Under the pieces are notes generated by a model. The model saw only the letters and a program-made list of their open reading frames with translations, ran no database searches and was not told the DNA's origin. Of a stretch of DNA of 64,000 bases, positions 8,492-17,400 are shown piece by piece (the first letter of the stretch is position 1; every line of letters starts with the position of its first letter). Made by a program: the position numbers and the translations under genes. Source of the stretch: Methylovorus sp. MM2 (GTDB lineage: Bacteria > Pseudomonadota > Gammaproteobacteria > Burkholderiales > Methylophilaceae); the NCBI RefSeq assembly GCF_001648895.1, contig NZ_LXUF01000001.1, forward strand, positions 682,001-746,000, read 5' to 3'.

Positions 8492-9850
8492 ATGACAACA
8501 AACCATCATCATCAAACCGCAGCCGTTGAAGCTGCTAAAAAAGACCTTGCCAATCAGGGCGTGCATACCATTATCGCGCAATTTGTCGATATTCACGGTT
8601 CAGCCAAAGGCAAATATATTCCGCTATCTCATTTGCAGGATATTCTTGAATCAGGTGCTGGTTTTGCTGGCCCATCTATCTGGGGTACTGGTTTACCCCG
8701 TAATGGCCCGCGTTCGGAATTTTACGGACAGGGTGATCTGGCCACATTGCAGGCTTTACCATGGATGCCGGGCTACGCGCGCATCGTCTGTAGCGGTGTG
8801 GTTGATGGGCAAGCCTTTGATGGTTGCTCAAGGCGTCTTTTACTCAAGCAGATAGCGCGTCTAGAAGCGCGCGGCTGGACGCTCAATGTCGGCATCGAGC
8901 CGGAGTTTTTTTTGGTGACAAAAGATGCCCATGGCAGGCCATGCCCAAGTCCAATCGATGATCTGGATAAACCTTCTTACGACCTGAAAGCGCTTGCTCG
9001 TGTACGTGATGTGTTGCATCTTATTGAGATTGGCCTCACTGGTTGCGGCTTTGATGTGTTCCAGATCGACCATGAAGACGCCAGCGGGCAATATGAACTT
9101 AACTACCATTATGCCGATGCACTCACTGCGGCTGACCGTTTTATCCTGTTTAAAATGGCGGCGGATTATATCGCCGAGCAAGCTAGTCTTACTTTTACGC
9201 TGATGCCCAAACCTTTCGCAGACAGACCTGGTAGCGGCTTGCATCTGCACCTGTCAATGACTGATGCGCAGGGTAAACCAGTGATGGCTGATAAAACAGA
9301 TTCACATGGCCTTTCCCAAACCGGGCGGCAATGCATTGCCGGCTTGCTGGCTCATAGTCCAGCACTTGCGGCTTTTCATGCGCCCACAGTGAATTCTTAT
9401 AAACGCCTTGTGATTGGACGTTCGCTCTCTGGTACTACTTGGGCACCTGCCCATATTGCCTGGGGATACAATAACCGGACTACCGTAGCGCGCGTAGTCG
9501 CTGGCCGTATCGAGTTTCGTCTAAGTGATGGTAGCAGCAATATCTACGCGGTCATCGCCTCTACGATTGCTGCCATGCTCGATGGTGTCGAGCAAGCACT
9601 AGTGCCGCCAGCACCGATAGATGAAGACATCTACGAATGGCCGGAAATCGAGTTCGAGAAGCGGGGCGTCAAAACTTTACCGCAAACAATGGGCGAAGCC
9701 TTGACTGCGCTCAATGCTGATGCTGCGCTTACTAAAGCATTAGGTGAGGCATATGTAGCCGAGTATCTGGCAACTAAAAAGCCGGAGTGGATAGACTATT
9801 GCCGATCAGTCAGTGATTGGGAATATAAGCGATACCTTACTTGGCCTTAA
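8492..9850 (+). CDS. Glutamine synthetase-family ligase (GlnT/GMAS type), likely gamma-glutamylpolyamine synthetase
   Basis: ATP-dependent carboxylate-amine ligase of 452 aa. It resembles the GlnT/gamma-glutamylmethylamide synthetase branch seen in methylotrophs (FVDIHGSAKGKYIPLSHL, GAGFAGPSIWGTGL, IEPEFFLV, FQIDHEDASGQYELNY, PGSGLHLHLS, NSYKRLVIGRSLSGTTWAP, IEFRLSDGSSN). The metal-binding Glu of IEPE and QYE, the His of GLHLH, and the Arg loop are all present. It is 16 bases behind gabT, with gabD and puuC upstream and a polyamine importer nearby. I infer that it glutamylates putrescine, taking the place of PuuA. Methylamine is the alternative substrate for this branch, but no N-methylglutamate genes are in view. 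No clear Shine-Dalgarno precedes the ATG. Confidence 0.8.
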   Translation: MTTNHHHQTAAVEAAKKDLANQGVHTIIAQFVDIHGSAKGKYIPLSHLQDILESGAGFAGPSIWGTGLPRNGPRSEFYGQGDLATLQALPWMPGYARIVCSGVVDGQAFDGCSRRLLLKQIARLEARGWTLNVGIEPEFFLVTKDAHGRPCPSPIDDLDKPSYDLKALARVRDVLHLIEIGLTGCGFDVFQIDHEDASGQYELNYHYADALTAADRFILFKMAADYIAEQASLTFTLMPKPFADRPGSGLHLHLSMTDAQGKPVMADKTDSHGLSQTGRQCIAGLLAHSPALAAFHAPTVNSYKRLVIGRSLSGTTWAPAHIAWGYNNRTTVARVVAGRIEFRLSDGSSNIYAVIASTIAAMLDGVEQALVPPAPIDEDIYEWPEIEFEKRGVKTLPQTMGEALTALNADAALTKALGEAYVAEYLATKKPEWIDYCRSVSDWEYKRYLTWP

Positions 9851-9935
9851 TCATCTGGTCTTAAATAACTTGGCACGCAATGACAGTAAAAGGAAGCCAG
9901 AATTTTTAGGTAATACAGATTTTTAAGTGCGGGCG

Positions 9936-10823
9936 TTATGGTGCGAATGACCTGCCGCGTGCACCAAAGAATTCTTCCATCAGAAACTCCTCCAAGCCAG
10001 CATTATCTTCTACGCGGGCCGAGAGGGTAACCGTTCTACCTAAACGGTAAGATTCCCAAGGGAAATCACCCGGATTATCCTGACGAATACGCATAATGAC
10101 GCGGCGGACGATTGCGCGGTTGATGTCGCCATCTGCACCTGGTTCGATCTGGTAAGTCTCGCGTTTTGCAATGCTGTAATCGCCTTTCCAGCCGTTAAAG
10201 CTGATTGTGGCACTGCGGCTGTTTTTACTCAGTATGGTGAACATACCGCCATTGCCATCACGCCCTTGCAGATTGCGCTTGATGATGGCATCACGCCTAT
10301 CTTCTTCTGATGGCCCCTGTTCTTTTGACACGGCGGCGGCATTCTCGCTGGTGGCAAGCTGCTCCTGACTTTGGCGTCGCGCCCTTGCAGCATTCACGTA
10401 AGACATCATATCGGTTGGCGCTGCAGAGTCTGGTACAGGTGGTTTTTCTGGCGGGATAGGCCGTGTTTTTAGTTGTGGTTTTTCTACCGCCATGACCGGG
10501 GGTGTCTTCGGGGCAGGTGCTTTCGTCGGGCGCTTGGGCTTGGGTGTTGGTTGTACAACGGGCATTTCAGTTGGAGGTGGGGGCGCGGCTTGTTTTGATG
10601 GCGGTGGCCCTAGCTGTACGACGATGTCATCACTTGGTGCAGCAGTACCTTCCGGTTGCATTAAAGGCGTTCTGGGGAAAAAGCAGAATAGCAAAATCGC
10701 ATGGACAAGGATCGAGATAATCGCCGCGATCAGCGTGTTACGGCTGATGCGGATATTCAGGTAGCGATCGCCACGACGCGGTAGCACCCATGTCAGGTCT
10801 GCATTTTGGGATGGTTGTGACAA
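9936..10823 (-). CDS. TonB-like inner-membrane anchored protein of unknown function, proline-rich
   Basis: I do not recognise a named family. The 295-aa protein has a cytoplasmic N-terminus, one membrane segment at about 31-49, a proline-rich stretch at about 70-135 (PPP, PKPKRPTKAPAPKTPP), a charged region to about 190, and a globular C-terminal domain ending FFGARGRSFAP. The membrane segment contains S37-I-L-V-H41, matching the SxxxH motif by which TonB contacts ExbB/ExbD. The C-terminal domain has no recognisable TonB fold motif, and exbB/exbD are not adjacent. It lies 48 bases behind ftsX on the same strand, so it is probably the last gene of the ftsYEX operon. Confidence 0.75.
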   Translation of the reverse strand: MSQPSQNADLTWVLPRRGDRYLNIRISRNTLIAAIISILVHAILLFCFFPRTPLMQPEGTAAPSDDIVVQLGPPPSKQAAPPPPTEMPVVQPTPKPKRPTKAPAPKTPPVMAVEKPQLKTRPIPPEKPPVPDSAAPTDMMSYVNAARARRQSQEQLATSENAAAVSKEQGPSEEDRRDAIIKRNLQGRDGNGGMFTILSKNSRSATISFNGWKGDYSIAKRETYQIEPGADGDINRAIVRRVIMRIRQDNPGDFPWESYRLGRTVTLSARVEDNAGLEEFLMEEFFGARGRSFAP

Positions 10824-10871
10824 AGTATCGATATTACTTAGCTAAGTTATTCAGTTGGCTCAAACGAGTCT

Positions 10872-11780
10872 TTAGTGAGCGTTAAATTGCGAGAGTGAGC
10901 GTCCGACTGCAGTATAAGAGCCGATCCAACCTAAGCCGATTGCGCTAGCTATCATACTCAGCGTGACAATCAGCGTAGGCAGGGCAAGGTGGAAATCACT
11001 TGCGTACAGTTCTGCGATATCGGCGATTGAATAGTTAAACAGACTCACAATGCCAAGCAGGAGGATCAATGCGGTAAGCCCGCCACCCAAGCCATATAAC
11101 GCGCCAGCGTAAAGGAATGGGCGCCTGATAAAACTGTCAGTTGCGCCTATCAGTTTGCTGACTTCAATTTCTTCCCGTTGCGTCATGATTTGCAGACGAA
11201 TCGTGTTGCCGATGATTGCCACAAGCGCAAAGCCTAGCAAGATCACGAGTGACCATATGGCTTTCTCTCCCAGCTCCAACAGCGAGTAGAGACGCTTTAT
11301 CCAGTTGGCATCTGCCTGTGCAATCTCAACACCGCGCCATGCCTGCATCTCTTTTTGCAGTCGTTCTATCGTGTCAGGGTCTATATTTTTCGGGCTGACG
11401 AAGTAGGCATCTGGTAATGGGTTCTTTTCAATGTTGTTGGCGATATTCGCGGTACCTGAGGTCAACTGTAATTGCCGCCATGCCTCATCCTTGCTTACAA
11501 ACTTATAGGTTTTGATATCAGGGTGTTTGCTAAGTTGCTCATCCAATGTCTTGATAGTGTCTTGTTGGATATCCAGCTTCAGGAATAGGCTGATTTGCGG
11601 CTCGCCTTGTACGTCACCAGCTAATCGATTCAGATTATCAACGATGACATAGAGTATGCCGGGTAGGCAGAGTGCTACACCCATGACGCAAAACATCATC
11701 AGGGTCGACAATTTATTACTAAGCATGCGCTTGAGTACGAGCTGCAACGCCTGTGCATGTTGGTTCAGCCATTGCTTCAT
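10872..11780 (-). CDS. ftsX: Cell division protein FtsX
   Basis: Membrane partner of FtsE. The complex sits at the division septum and controls peptidoglycan amidase activation through the extracellular loop of FtsX. The 302-aa protein has one N-terminal membrane segment (about 22-45), a large periplasmic domain (about 48-165), and three further membrane segments in the C-terminal half, with the family motif QREEIEVSKLIGATDSFIRRPFL between them. Its start overlaps the ftsE stop by four bases, so the two are translationally coupled. Confidence 0.94.
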   Translation of the reverse strand: MKQWLNQHAQALQLVLKRMLSNKLSTLMMFCVMGVALCLPGILYVIVDNLNRLAGDVQGEPQISLFLKLDIQQDTIKTLDEQLSKHPDIKTYKFVSKDEAWRQLQLTSGTANIANNIEKNPLPDAYFVSPKNIDPDTIERLQKEMQAWRGVEIAQADANWIKRLYSLLELGEKAIWSLVILLGFALVAIIGNTIRLQIMTQREEIEVSKLIGATDSFIRRPFLYAGALYGLGGGLTALILLLGIVSLFNYSIADIAELYASDFHLALPTLIVTLSMIASAIGLGWIGSYTAVGRSLSQFNAH

Positions 11781-12424
11781 GCTTGCAGTTCCCCGTGGTT
11801 CAATGTGAGTGTTCTGGAATTTTCCACATGCGGTACGTCATGCGTTGCAATGACGATAGTGACACCCACTTGTTGGAATGCGTAGAAGATCGACATGATC
11901 TCAGACGCATATTCTTCATCCAAGTTTCCGGTAGGCTCATCGGCAATCAAAATAGATGGGCGGCTGACTACTGCGCGGGCGATAGCCAAGCGTTGCTGCT
12001 CACCACCTGATAATGTGATCGGCATGGATTTTTCCTTACCTAGCAAGCCGACTTTATCCAATGCCGCACGAATACGTTTGCCTGCTTCGCTACCGGTAAC
12101 GCCGTTGATATATAGCGGCAGGGCGACATTATCGAAGCAGTTACGGTCGTAGAGTAGTTTGTGATCCTGAAAGATCAAGCCAAACTTGCGGCGTAGGTAT
12201 GGCAATGCAGCAGTACGCAGTTTGCTCACATTCTGGTTATTGATAAGCACAGTGCCACTGGTTGGCCGCTCGATGCCTGCAATCAGTTTTAAAAGCGTGC
12301 TCTTGCCAGCGCCAGAGTGACCAGTCAAAAATACGAGCTCGCCCTGCGTGATCTCAAGCGATATATGCTTGAGCGCTTCATAACTACCGGGATAACGTTT
12401 GTTGACTTGATCAAATCTGATCAT
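11777..12424 (-). CDS. ftsE: Cell division ATP-binding protein FtsE
   Basis: ABC-type ATPase of the FtsEX septal complex, 215 aa (E. coli 222). Walker A GHSGAGKST, Q-loop FQDHKLL, signature LSGGEQQR, Walker B ILIADEPTGNLD and switch His in ATHD are all present, so the protein should hydrolyse ATP. It overlaps ftsY by four bases upstream and ftsX by four bases downstream (ATGA in both cases). The fixed order ftsY-ftsE-ftsX is the usual proteobacterial arrangement. Confidence 0.95.
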   Translation of the reverse strand: MIRFDQVNKRYPGSYEALKHISLEITQGELVFLTGHSGAGKSTLLKLIAGIERPTSGTVLINNQNVSKLRTAALPYLRRKFGLIFQDHKLLYDRNCFDNVALPLYINGVTGSEAGKRIRAALDKVGLLGKEKSMPITLSGGEQQRLAIARAVVSRPSILIADEPTGNLDEEYASEIMSIFYAFQQVGVTIVIATHDVPHVENSRTLTLNHGELQA

Positions 12425-13398
12425 GAGAATAGCGCCTCAATAAATTCATTTGCATTAAACGGACGCAGATCGCCGATGCCTTCGCCAATACCAATAAAAC
12501 GTATGGGTATCGGGCGCGACTGTGCAATGGCGGCAATGACCCCACCTTTTGCGGTGCCATCCAGTTTGCTAAGTACCAAGCCAGTTACACCCAAGGCATC
12601 ATCAAACGCTTTGACCTGCGATACTGCATTTTGGCCTGTGTTTGAATCTAGTACCAGCAGTATCTCATGCGGGGCGCCGGGTAATGCTTTGTCGATGACA
12701 CGTTGTACCTTGCGGATTTCTTCCATCAGGTTCAGTTGCGTGGGTAAACGGCCTGCGGTATCGGCCAGTACGATATCAATCCCTTTGGCTTTTGCCGAAT
12801 TCACTGCATCGAAAATCACTGCTGCGGGGTCACCGCTTTCCTGCGCGACGACATGTACTTGATTACGATCACCCCAAGCTTGCAACTGCTCGCGCGCAGC
12901 CGCACGGAATGTATCGCCCGCTGCGATCAATACGGATTTTCCTTGTGCCTGAAATAGGTTAGCCAGTTTGCCTATCGTTGTGGTCTTGCCTGCTCCATTA
13001 ACGCCAGCCAGCATAATGACAAAAGGCTGGGCGGTTGATGTGATCAGCGGTTTTTCTAATGGCGCGAGTAATTCAAGCAGAGAGTCTTTCAGTGCCTGAC
13101 GAAGCTGGGTTGTGTCATTCAGATTCTGTCGTTTGACGCGCAGTTTGATCTGTTCAAGTAATGCTTGTGTCGCGGTAACGCCGACATCTGAGGTGAGCAA
13201 AATAGTCTCAAGCTCTTCATAGACATCGTCATCAATCTTGCCGCCGCCAAACAACCCTGTCAGCTGGTTGCCGAGTTGGCTACGTGTTTTTGCCAAGCCT
13301 TGTTTCAGGCGCTCTGTCCATGACGTGGTCGATTCAACGGCCGGGGCTATCACGGATTGAGTGTCGGTTGGTTTGTCTTTTTTCAGGAAATCGAACAT
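12421..13398 (-). CDS. ftsY: Signal recognition particle receptor FtsY
   Basis: GTPase receptor that docks SRP-ribosome complexes at the inner membrane for co-translational insertion. The 325-aa protein carries the N domain (about 25-110) and the G domain: G1 GVNGAGKTTT at 132-141, DTFRAAAREQL, G3 DTAGRLP, G4 TKLDGTAKGG, and the closing FIGIGEGIGDL. It lacks the long acidic A domain of E. coli FtsY (497 aa); a short lysine-rich N-terminus (MFDFLKKDKP) replaces it, as in many betaproteobacteria. It is the first gene of the ftsY-ftsE-ftsX operon and is divergent from the M16 peptidase genes. Confidence 0.95.
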   Translation of the reverse strand: MFDFLKKDKPTDTQSVIAPAVESTTSWTERLKQGLAKTRSQLGNQLTGLFGGGKIDDDVYEELETILLTSDVGVTATQALLEQIKLRVKRQNLNDTTQLRQALKDSLLELLAPLEKPLITSTAQPFVIMLAGVNGAGKTTTIGKLANLFQAQGKSVLIAAGDTFRAAAREQLQAWGDRNQVHVVAQESGDPAAVIFDAVNSAKAKGIDIVLADTAGRLPTQLNLMEEIRKVQRVIDKALPGAPHEILLVLDSNTGQNAVSQVKAFDDALGVTGLVLSKLDGTAKGGVIAAIAQSRPIPIRFIGIGEGIGDLRPFNANEFIEALFS

Positions 13399-13579
13399 GC
13401 AGGACTTAATTTATTAATTATTGGGTATTTTAGTCGTATTCAAAGCGCCACGCCACGAACTAACAATCATTTACAAAGGTCACAGTCGGTGATTCTGTAT
13501 CACTGTCATAATAAAAGACGTGCATCTGGCTCAAGGCATCGTATCTGCCAGCTATAATGTTCAAAAAATGTCCCGGTTT

Positions 13580-14950
13580 ATGAGGAGTATCACCAAAGTG
13601 TTAAGGCTATTGATTGTACTGGCTATGTTGCCCATCGCGGCGCATGCCGCAACCGAGGAATTCAAGCTCGATAATGGTTTGCGAATCATTGTTCAAGAAG
13701 ACCACCGTTCACCCGTAGTAGTTTCACAAGTCTGGTATCGAGCCGGCAGTATCGATGAGGTAAATGGTAAAACAGGCGTTGCCCATGTGTTAGAACACAT
13801 GATGTTCAAAGGCACAAAGGCCGTGCCGGCAGGGCAATTCTCAAGATTGATCGCAGCCGCAGGTGGGCGCGAGAATGCATTTACCAGCCGTGATTACACT
13901 GCCTATTACCAGCAGCTGGAAAAATCCAAACTCCCACTTTCTTTTAAACTTGAAGCAGATCGCATGGCGAACCTGCAACTGACCAAAGAAGAGTTCTCTA
14001 AAGAGATCAAAGTGGTGATGGAAGAACGCAGATGGCGTACCGATGATAAACCGCAGGCGCTGGTAGCTGAACAATATCAATCTGCGACTTTTCAAGCGCA
14101 TCCTTATGGACGCCCCGTCGTCGGCTGGATGAATGACCTTGAGAACATGACGGTTGAAGATGCGCGCGAGTGGTACCAAAACTGGTATGCGCCGAATAAT
14201 GCCGTGTTGGTTGTGGTCGGCGATGTAAATGCAAAAGACGTATATAAATTGGCAAAGCAGTATTTTGGGCCAATAAAGCCTCATAAACTGCCTGAGCGCA
14301 AACCGCAGGTTGAGCCACAACAGGTGGGTGAACGCCGAATCGTAGTCAAAGCGCCAGCACAACTTCCTTATATTCTCATGGGCTATCACGTACCTGCATT
14401 GCAGGATGCAGATAAAGATTGGGAGCCGTATGCGCTGGAGATACTTTCTGGTGTGCTGAATGGCAATTCCTCTGCGCGGCTTAGCCAGAATCTGGTTCGC
14501 CAGCAGCAGATCGCTGTGGATGTCGATGCTGGCTATGACTTGGTACAACGTGGACAAACGAGCTTGTTTGAGCTGGATGGCACACCTAGCGAAGGTAAGA
14601 CAGTCAATGATCTGCAAACTGCCTTGCTAGAAGAGATCGATAAGATCAAGAACGCCGGTGTGACCGAAGAAGAGTTGCAGCGTGTAAAGGCGCAAGTAAT
14701 CGCCTCCGATGTTTACCAACGGGATTCCATGTTCTACCAAGCGATGCAGATCGGTCAGCTTGAGACGATAGGTTTTTCTTGGAGGAATCTGAAAGATTAT
14801 CCGGCAAAGCTGCAAGCCGTTACACCTGAGCAGGTGCAGGCTGTTGCCAAGAAATATCTGGTGCAAGATGCACTGACGATCGCAACGCTCGATCCGCAAC
14901 CCATAGACCAAAATGACAATAAACCTAAAGGCAAGCCACATGTTCATTAA
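13580..14950 (+). CDS. M16 (pitrilysin/insulinase-like) zinc peptidase, catalytic partner
   Basis: Secreted zinc metallopeptidase. After a signal peptide (about 1-23, ending AAHA) the zinc motif HVLEH is at 69-73 counted from ATG 13580, with a downstream Glu-rich helix (KEIKVVMEERR) supplying the third ligand. The N-terminal peptidase domain is followed by the second M16 domain. The start is uncertain. ATG 13580 gives a classical signal peptide with three positive charges. GTG 13598 has the only good ribosome-binding site (AGGAG 13583-13587, ten bases away) and still leaves a signal peptide. ATG 13568 is also possible. It pairs with the degenerate M16 gene that overlaps its end, as two-gene M16 systems usually do. 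Confidence 0.88.
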   Translation: MRSITKVLRLLIVLAMLPIAAHAATEEFKLDNGLRIIVQEDHRSPVVVSQVWYRAGSIDEVNGKTGVAHVLEHMMFKGTKAVPAGQFSRLIAAAGGRENAFTSRDYTAYYQQLEKSKLPLSFKLEADRMANLQLTKEEFSKEIKVVMEERRWRTDDKPQALVAEQYQSATFQAHPYGRPVVGWMNDLENMTVEDAREWYQNWYAPNNAVLVVVGDVNAKDVYKLAKQYFGPIKPHKLPERKPQVEPQQVGERRIVVKAPAQLPYILMGYHVPALQDADKDWEPYALEILSGVLNGNSSARLSQNLVRQQQIAVDVDAGYDLVQRGQTSLFELDGTPSEGKTVNDLQTALLEEIDKIKNAGVTEEELQRVKAQVIASDVYQRDSMFYQAMQIGQLETIGFSWRNLKDYPAKLQAVTPEQVQAVAKKYLVQDALTIATLDPQPIDQNDNKPKGKPHVH

Positions 14951-16250
14951 TCGTTTCTTAAAAGCGCTGGTGGCAGTTGCTTCCTTGGCCAGCTTGCAGG
15001 TGCAAGCTGGCGTCCATATTCAGCAATGGCAAACCAGCAATGGCGCTGAAGTCTATTTTGTTGAGAACCATGATCTGCCTATTATTGATCTAAGTGTGAA
15101 TTTCTCTGCGGGTAATGCGCGGGATGATCAGCCAAAAGCAGGTGTCGCTGGCATGACGCGATATTTGATGACATTAGGCGCTGCCGGATTATCGGATGAG
15201 GTGATAGCACAGCGTCTGGCAGAGGTTGGCGCACAGCTTGGTGGCGATATCGATTCTGATATGGCCAGCTTCAAACTACGCTCATTGAGCAGCGCACCAG
15301 AGTTTGAAAAAGCACTAGGTATCTATACCAAGATTCTGCAAAAGCCAGACTTTCCTGAAGCGGTGCTTACCCGTGAAAAATCACGTGTGATCGCTAGCTT
15401 GAAAGAAGCTGCAACTCAACCAGCAAGTATCGCCAGTGATGCTTTTATGAAGGCGCTTTATGCTAATCACCCTTATGGCTTGGATAGTACGCCTGAAACA
15501 GTGGCACCGATCAAGCGTGAGGATTTGCAGAAATTCTATGTAAATTATTATGGCGCCAAAGGCGCAGTCATTGCCTTGATTGGCGATATAAGTCGTGATC
15601 AGGCTGAAAAGATCGCTGAAAGCATCTCATCAGGGTTACCTTCTGCTGAGAAACCTGCTGCCATTCCTGAGGTTGTTTATCCTGAGCAGGCATCAGAAGA
15701 GCGCATCGCGCATCCTGCCAAGCAGTCTCATATCTTGTTGGGCTACCCTGGTGTGAAGCGTGGTGATGCAGACTATTTCCCGCTGTATGTCGGCAATTAT
15801 ATTCTTGGCGGCGGTGGATTCGTTTCTCGCCTGACAGAGGAAGTGCGTGAGAAGCGTGGTCTCGTGTATAGCGTATATAGTTATTTTTTACCTATGGCAC
15901 AACTTGGGCCATTCCAGATCGGTTTGCAGACCAAACGTGAGCAATCTGACGATGCTTTGAAGTTGGTGCGCGAAACATTGGCTAACTTCATCAATAAAGG
16001 TGTCACTGAGTCAGAGCTCAAGGCTGCGAAACAGAACATCACCGGCGGGTTTCCATTACGCTTGGATAGCAATGCCAAGATTCTGGATTACCTTGCAGTC
16101 ATCGGGTTTTATAAACTGCCTTTGACCTATCTGGATGATTTTAATGAGCAGATCAATAAAGTTACTGCCGCACAGATCAAAGATGCCTTTAGCCGCAGGG
16201 TGAACCCTGACAAAATGGTCACAGTGATTGTGGCTGGCGGCGCGAATTAA
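14940..16250 (+). CDS. M16 peptidase-family protein without zinc motif (non-catalytic partner)
   Basis: A secreted M16-fold protein of 436 aa with a signal peptide (MFINRFLKALVAVASLASLQVQA). At the position of the zinc-binding HxxEH the sequence reads MTRYLMT, so it should be catalytically inactive. The second-domain motif (GGGFVSRLTEEVREKRGLVYSVYS, shortened here to its core R-EKRGL-YS) is intact, as in the substrate-binding half of two-subunit M16 peptidases. ATG 14940 lies inside the last 11 bases of the upstream gene. I reject an in-frame ATG at 14913 because it would put nine polar residues before the signal peptide. The two proteins probably form a heterodimer in the periplasm; the substrate is unknown. 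Confidence 0.87.
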   Translation: MFINRFLKALVAVASLASLQVQAGVHIQQWQTSNGAEVYFVENHDLPIIDLSVNFSAGNARDDQPKAGVAGMTRYLMTLGAAGLSDEVIAQRLAEVGAQLGGDIDSDMASFKLRSLSSAPEFEKALGIYTKILQKPDFPEAVLTREKSRVIASLKEAATQPASIASDAFMKALYANHPYGLDSTPETVAPIKREDLQKFYVNYYGAKGAVIALIGDISRDQAEKIAESISSGLPSAEKPAAIPEVVYPEQASEERIAHPAKQSHILLGYPGVKRGDADYFPLYVGNYILGGGGFVSRLTEEVREKRGLVYSVYSYFLPMAQLGPFQIGLQTKREQSDDALKLVRETLANFINKGVTESELKAAKQNITGGFPLRLDSNAKILDYLAVIGFYKLPLTYLDDFNEQINKVTAAQIKDAFSRRVNPDKMVTVIVAGGAN

Positions 16251-16285
16251 ATAGAGAAACCTCTATCTGGTGATAGTAAAAGATA

Positions 16286-16849
16286 ATGAGCGCCAATAAT
16301 AAAGTGCGAATCGGTGGCGGCGAGTGGCGCAGTCGCCTACTTACTTTTCCTGATCTACCCGGGTTAAGGCCTACGCCCGATCGTGTGCGCCAGACGGTGT
16401 TTAATTGGCTAGGGCAGGATCTATATGACCTGATTTGTCTTGATCTATTCTCTGGCACCGGCGTGATGGGCTTTGAGGCGCGCTCCCGCGGCGCAAAAGA
16501 AGTCGTCATGGTAGAGAAAGCCTTGCCTGCCTATAAAGCACTGCTGGAAAATAAAAAGCTTCTAAAAGCAGAGCCTGTGCAGATCAATCACTTGGATGCC
16601 ATGCAGTTTCTCTCGCAGGATAAACGCTTATTCGATGTTATCTTTCTTGACCCTCCCTATAACCAAGGCTGGCTGGCGAAGTTGCTGCCAGCTATAAGCG
16701 CACATTTGGCAAAAGACGGCCTCATTTATGTCGAAGCTGAATATGCGGTCTTGGATGATGCTGATTGGCAAGTCACCAAACAAGGCAAAGCAGGCAATGT
16801 TTTCTATCACCTGTTAAAATCCAAGACTGACGAATTGATCAACGAGTGA
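16286..16849 (+). CDS. rsmD: 16S rRNA (guanine966-N2)-methyltransferase RsmD
   Basis: SAM-dependent enzyme that methylates G966 of 16S rRNA during 30S assembly. The 187-aa protein has the family start (RIGGGEWRSRLL...RPTPDRVRQTVFNWL), the SAM-binding loop LDLFSGTGVMGFEA, and the N6/N2 amino-methyltransferase motif FLDPPY. It is followed seven bases later by coaD, the usual rsmD-coaD pairing in proteobacteria. Confidence 0.94.
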   Translation: MSANNKVRIGGGEWRSRLLTFPDLPGLRPTPDRVRQTVFNWLGQDLYDLICLDLFSGTGVMGFEARSRGAKEVVMVEKALPAYKALLENKKLLKAEPVQINHLDAMQFLSQDKRLFDVIFLDPPYNQGWLAKLLPAISAHLAKDGLIYVEAEYAVLDDADWQVTKQGKAGNVFYHLLKSKTDELINE

Positions 16850-16855
16850 CATAGT

Positions 16856-17353
16856 TTGCAGAATAACCTTAAAGTCGTTTACCCCGGCACCTTTGACCCG
16901 ATCACGCGCGGACATGAAGATATCGTGCGCCGTGCCGCAGGTATGTTCTCTGAAGTGATCCTGGCCGTGGCACAGAATCCTGGCAAAAAACCTTTTTTCA
17001 GCTTGGATGAGCGAGTCGAATTAGCGGCGAATACTCTGAGTGATTGCCCTAATGTGAAAGTGGTCGGCTTCTCCGGATTGCTCATGCGGTTTGTGCAGGA
17101 GCAAGGCGCACGGGTAGTAATTCGTGGTTTACGTGCGGTATCAGATTTTGAATATGAATTTCAATTGGCGGGCATGAACCGTAAGCTGTTCCCAGAGTTT
17201 GAAACGCTCTTTCTCACTCCCGCAGAGCAATACATGTTTATCTCAGCAAGTCTCGTGAGAGAGGTCGCGCTCTTGGGTGGTGATGTGAGCAAGTTCGTTT
17301 CGCCTCTGGTCCAGCAGAAGATAGCAGAAAAAATCAAAGAGCAAACTTCGTAG
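16856..17353 (+). CDS. coaD: Phosphopantetheine adenylyltransferase CoaD
   Basis: Transfers AMP from ATP to 4'-phosphopantetheine in coenzyme A synthesis. The 165-aa protein has the nucleotidyltransferase motif [15 protein letters not shown] (T/HxGH), [12 protein letters not shown] and the C-terminal [16 protein letters not shown]. The start must be TTG 16856: no ATG or GTG lies between the rsmD stop and the conserved YPGTFDP motif, and starting here matches the family N-terminus. No strong ribosome-binding site is visible, so translation probably depends on coupling to rsmD. Confidence 0.93.
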   Translation: MQNNLKVVYPGTFDPITRGHEDIVRRAAGMFSEVILAVAQNPGKKPFFSLDERVELAANTLSDCPNVKVVGFSGLLMRFVQEQGARVVIRGLRAVSDFEYEFQLAGMNRKLFPEFETLFLTPAEQYMFISASLVREVALLGGDVSKFVSPLVQQKIAEKIKEQTS

Positions 17354-17370
17354 AAGTTTGATGCTAGATA

Positions 17371-17400
17371 AAAATAAACCCGCATATGCGGGTTTATTTT
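17371..17400. terminator. Bidirectional terminator, perfect 30-base palindrome
   Basis: The arms AAAATAAACCCGCAT and ATGCGGGTTTATTTT are exact reverse complements with no spacer, giving a GC core flanked by A and T tracts on both strands. It lies between the convergent coaD and dnaJ genes and can serve both. The dnaJ stop codon (17399-17401) starts inside the right arm. Confidence 0.85.

Noticed and set aside
9880-9886. ATGACAG between the ligase gene and the TonB-like gene as a possible PhoB site
   Set aside because: No partner repeat at 11 bases, and the flanking sequence is unrelated.
13503-13509. CTGTCAT upstream of the M16 gene as a possible PhoB site
   Set aside because: No second unit at 11-base spacing on either side. 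It shows that single 7-mers occur by chance here.
13841-14617. A 258-codon open frame on the minus strand opposite the first M16 gene
   Set aside because: It lies wholly antisense to a gene with clear motifs and has Cys/His-rich, family-less composition typical of a shadow frame.
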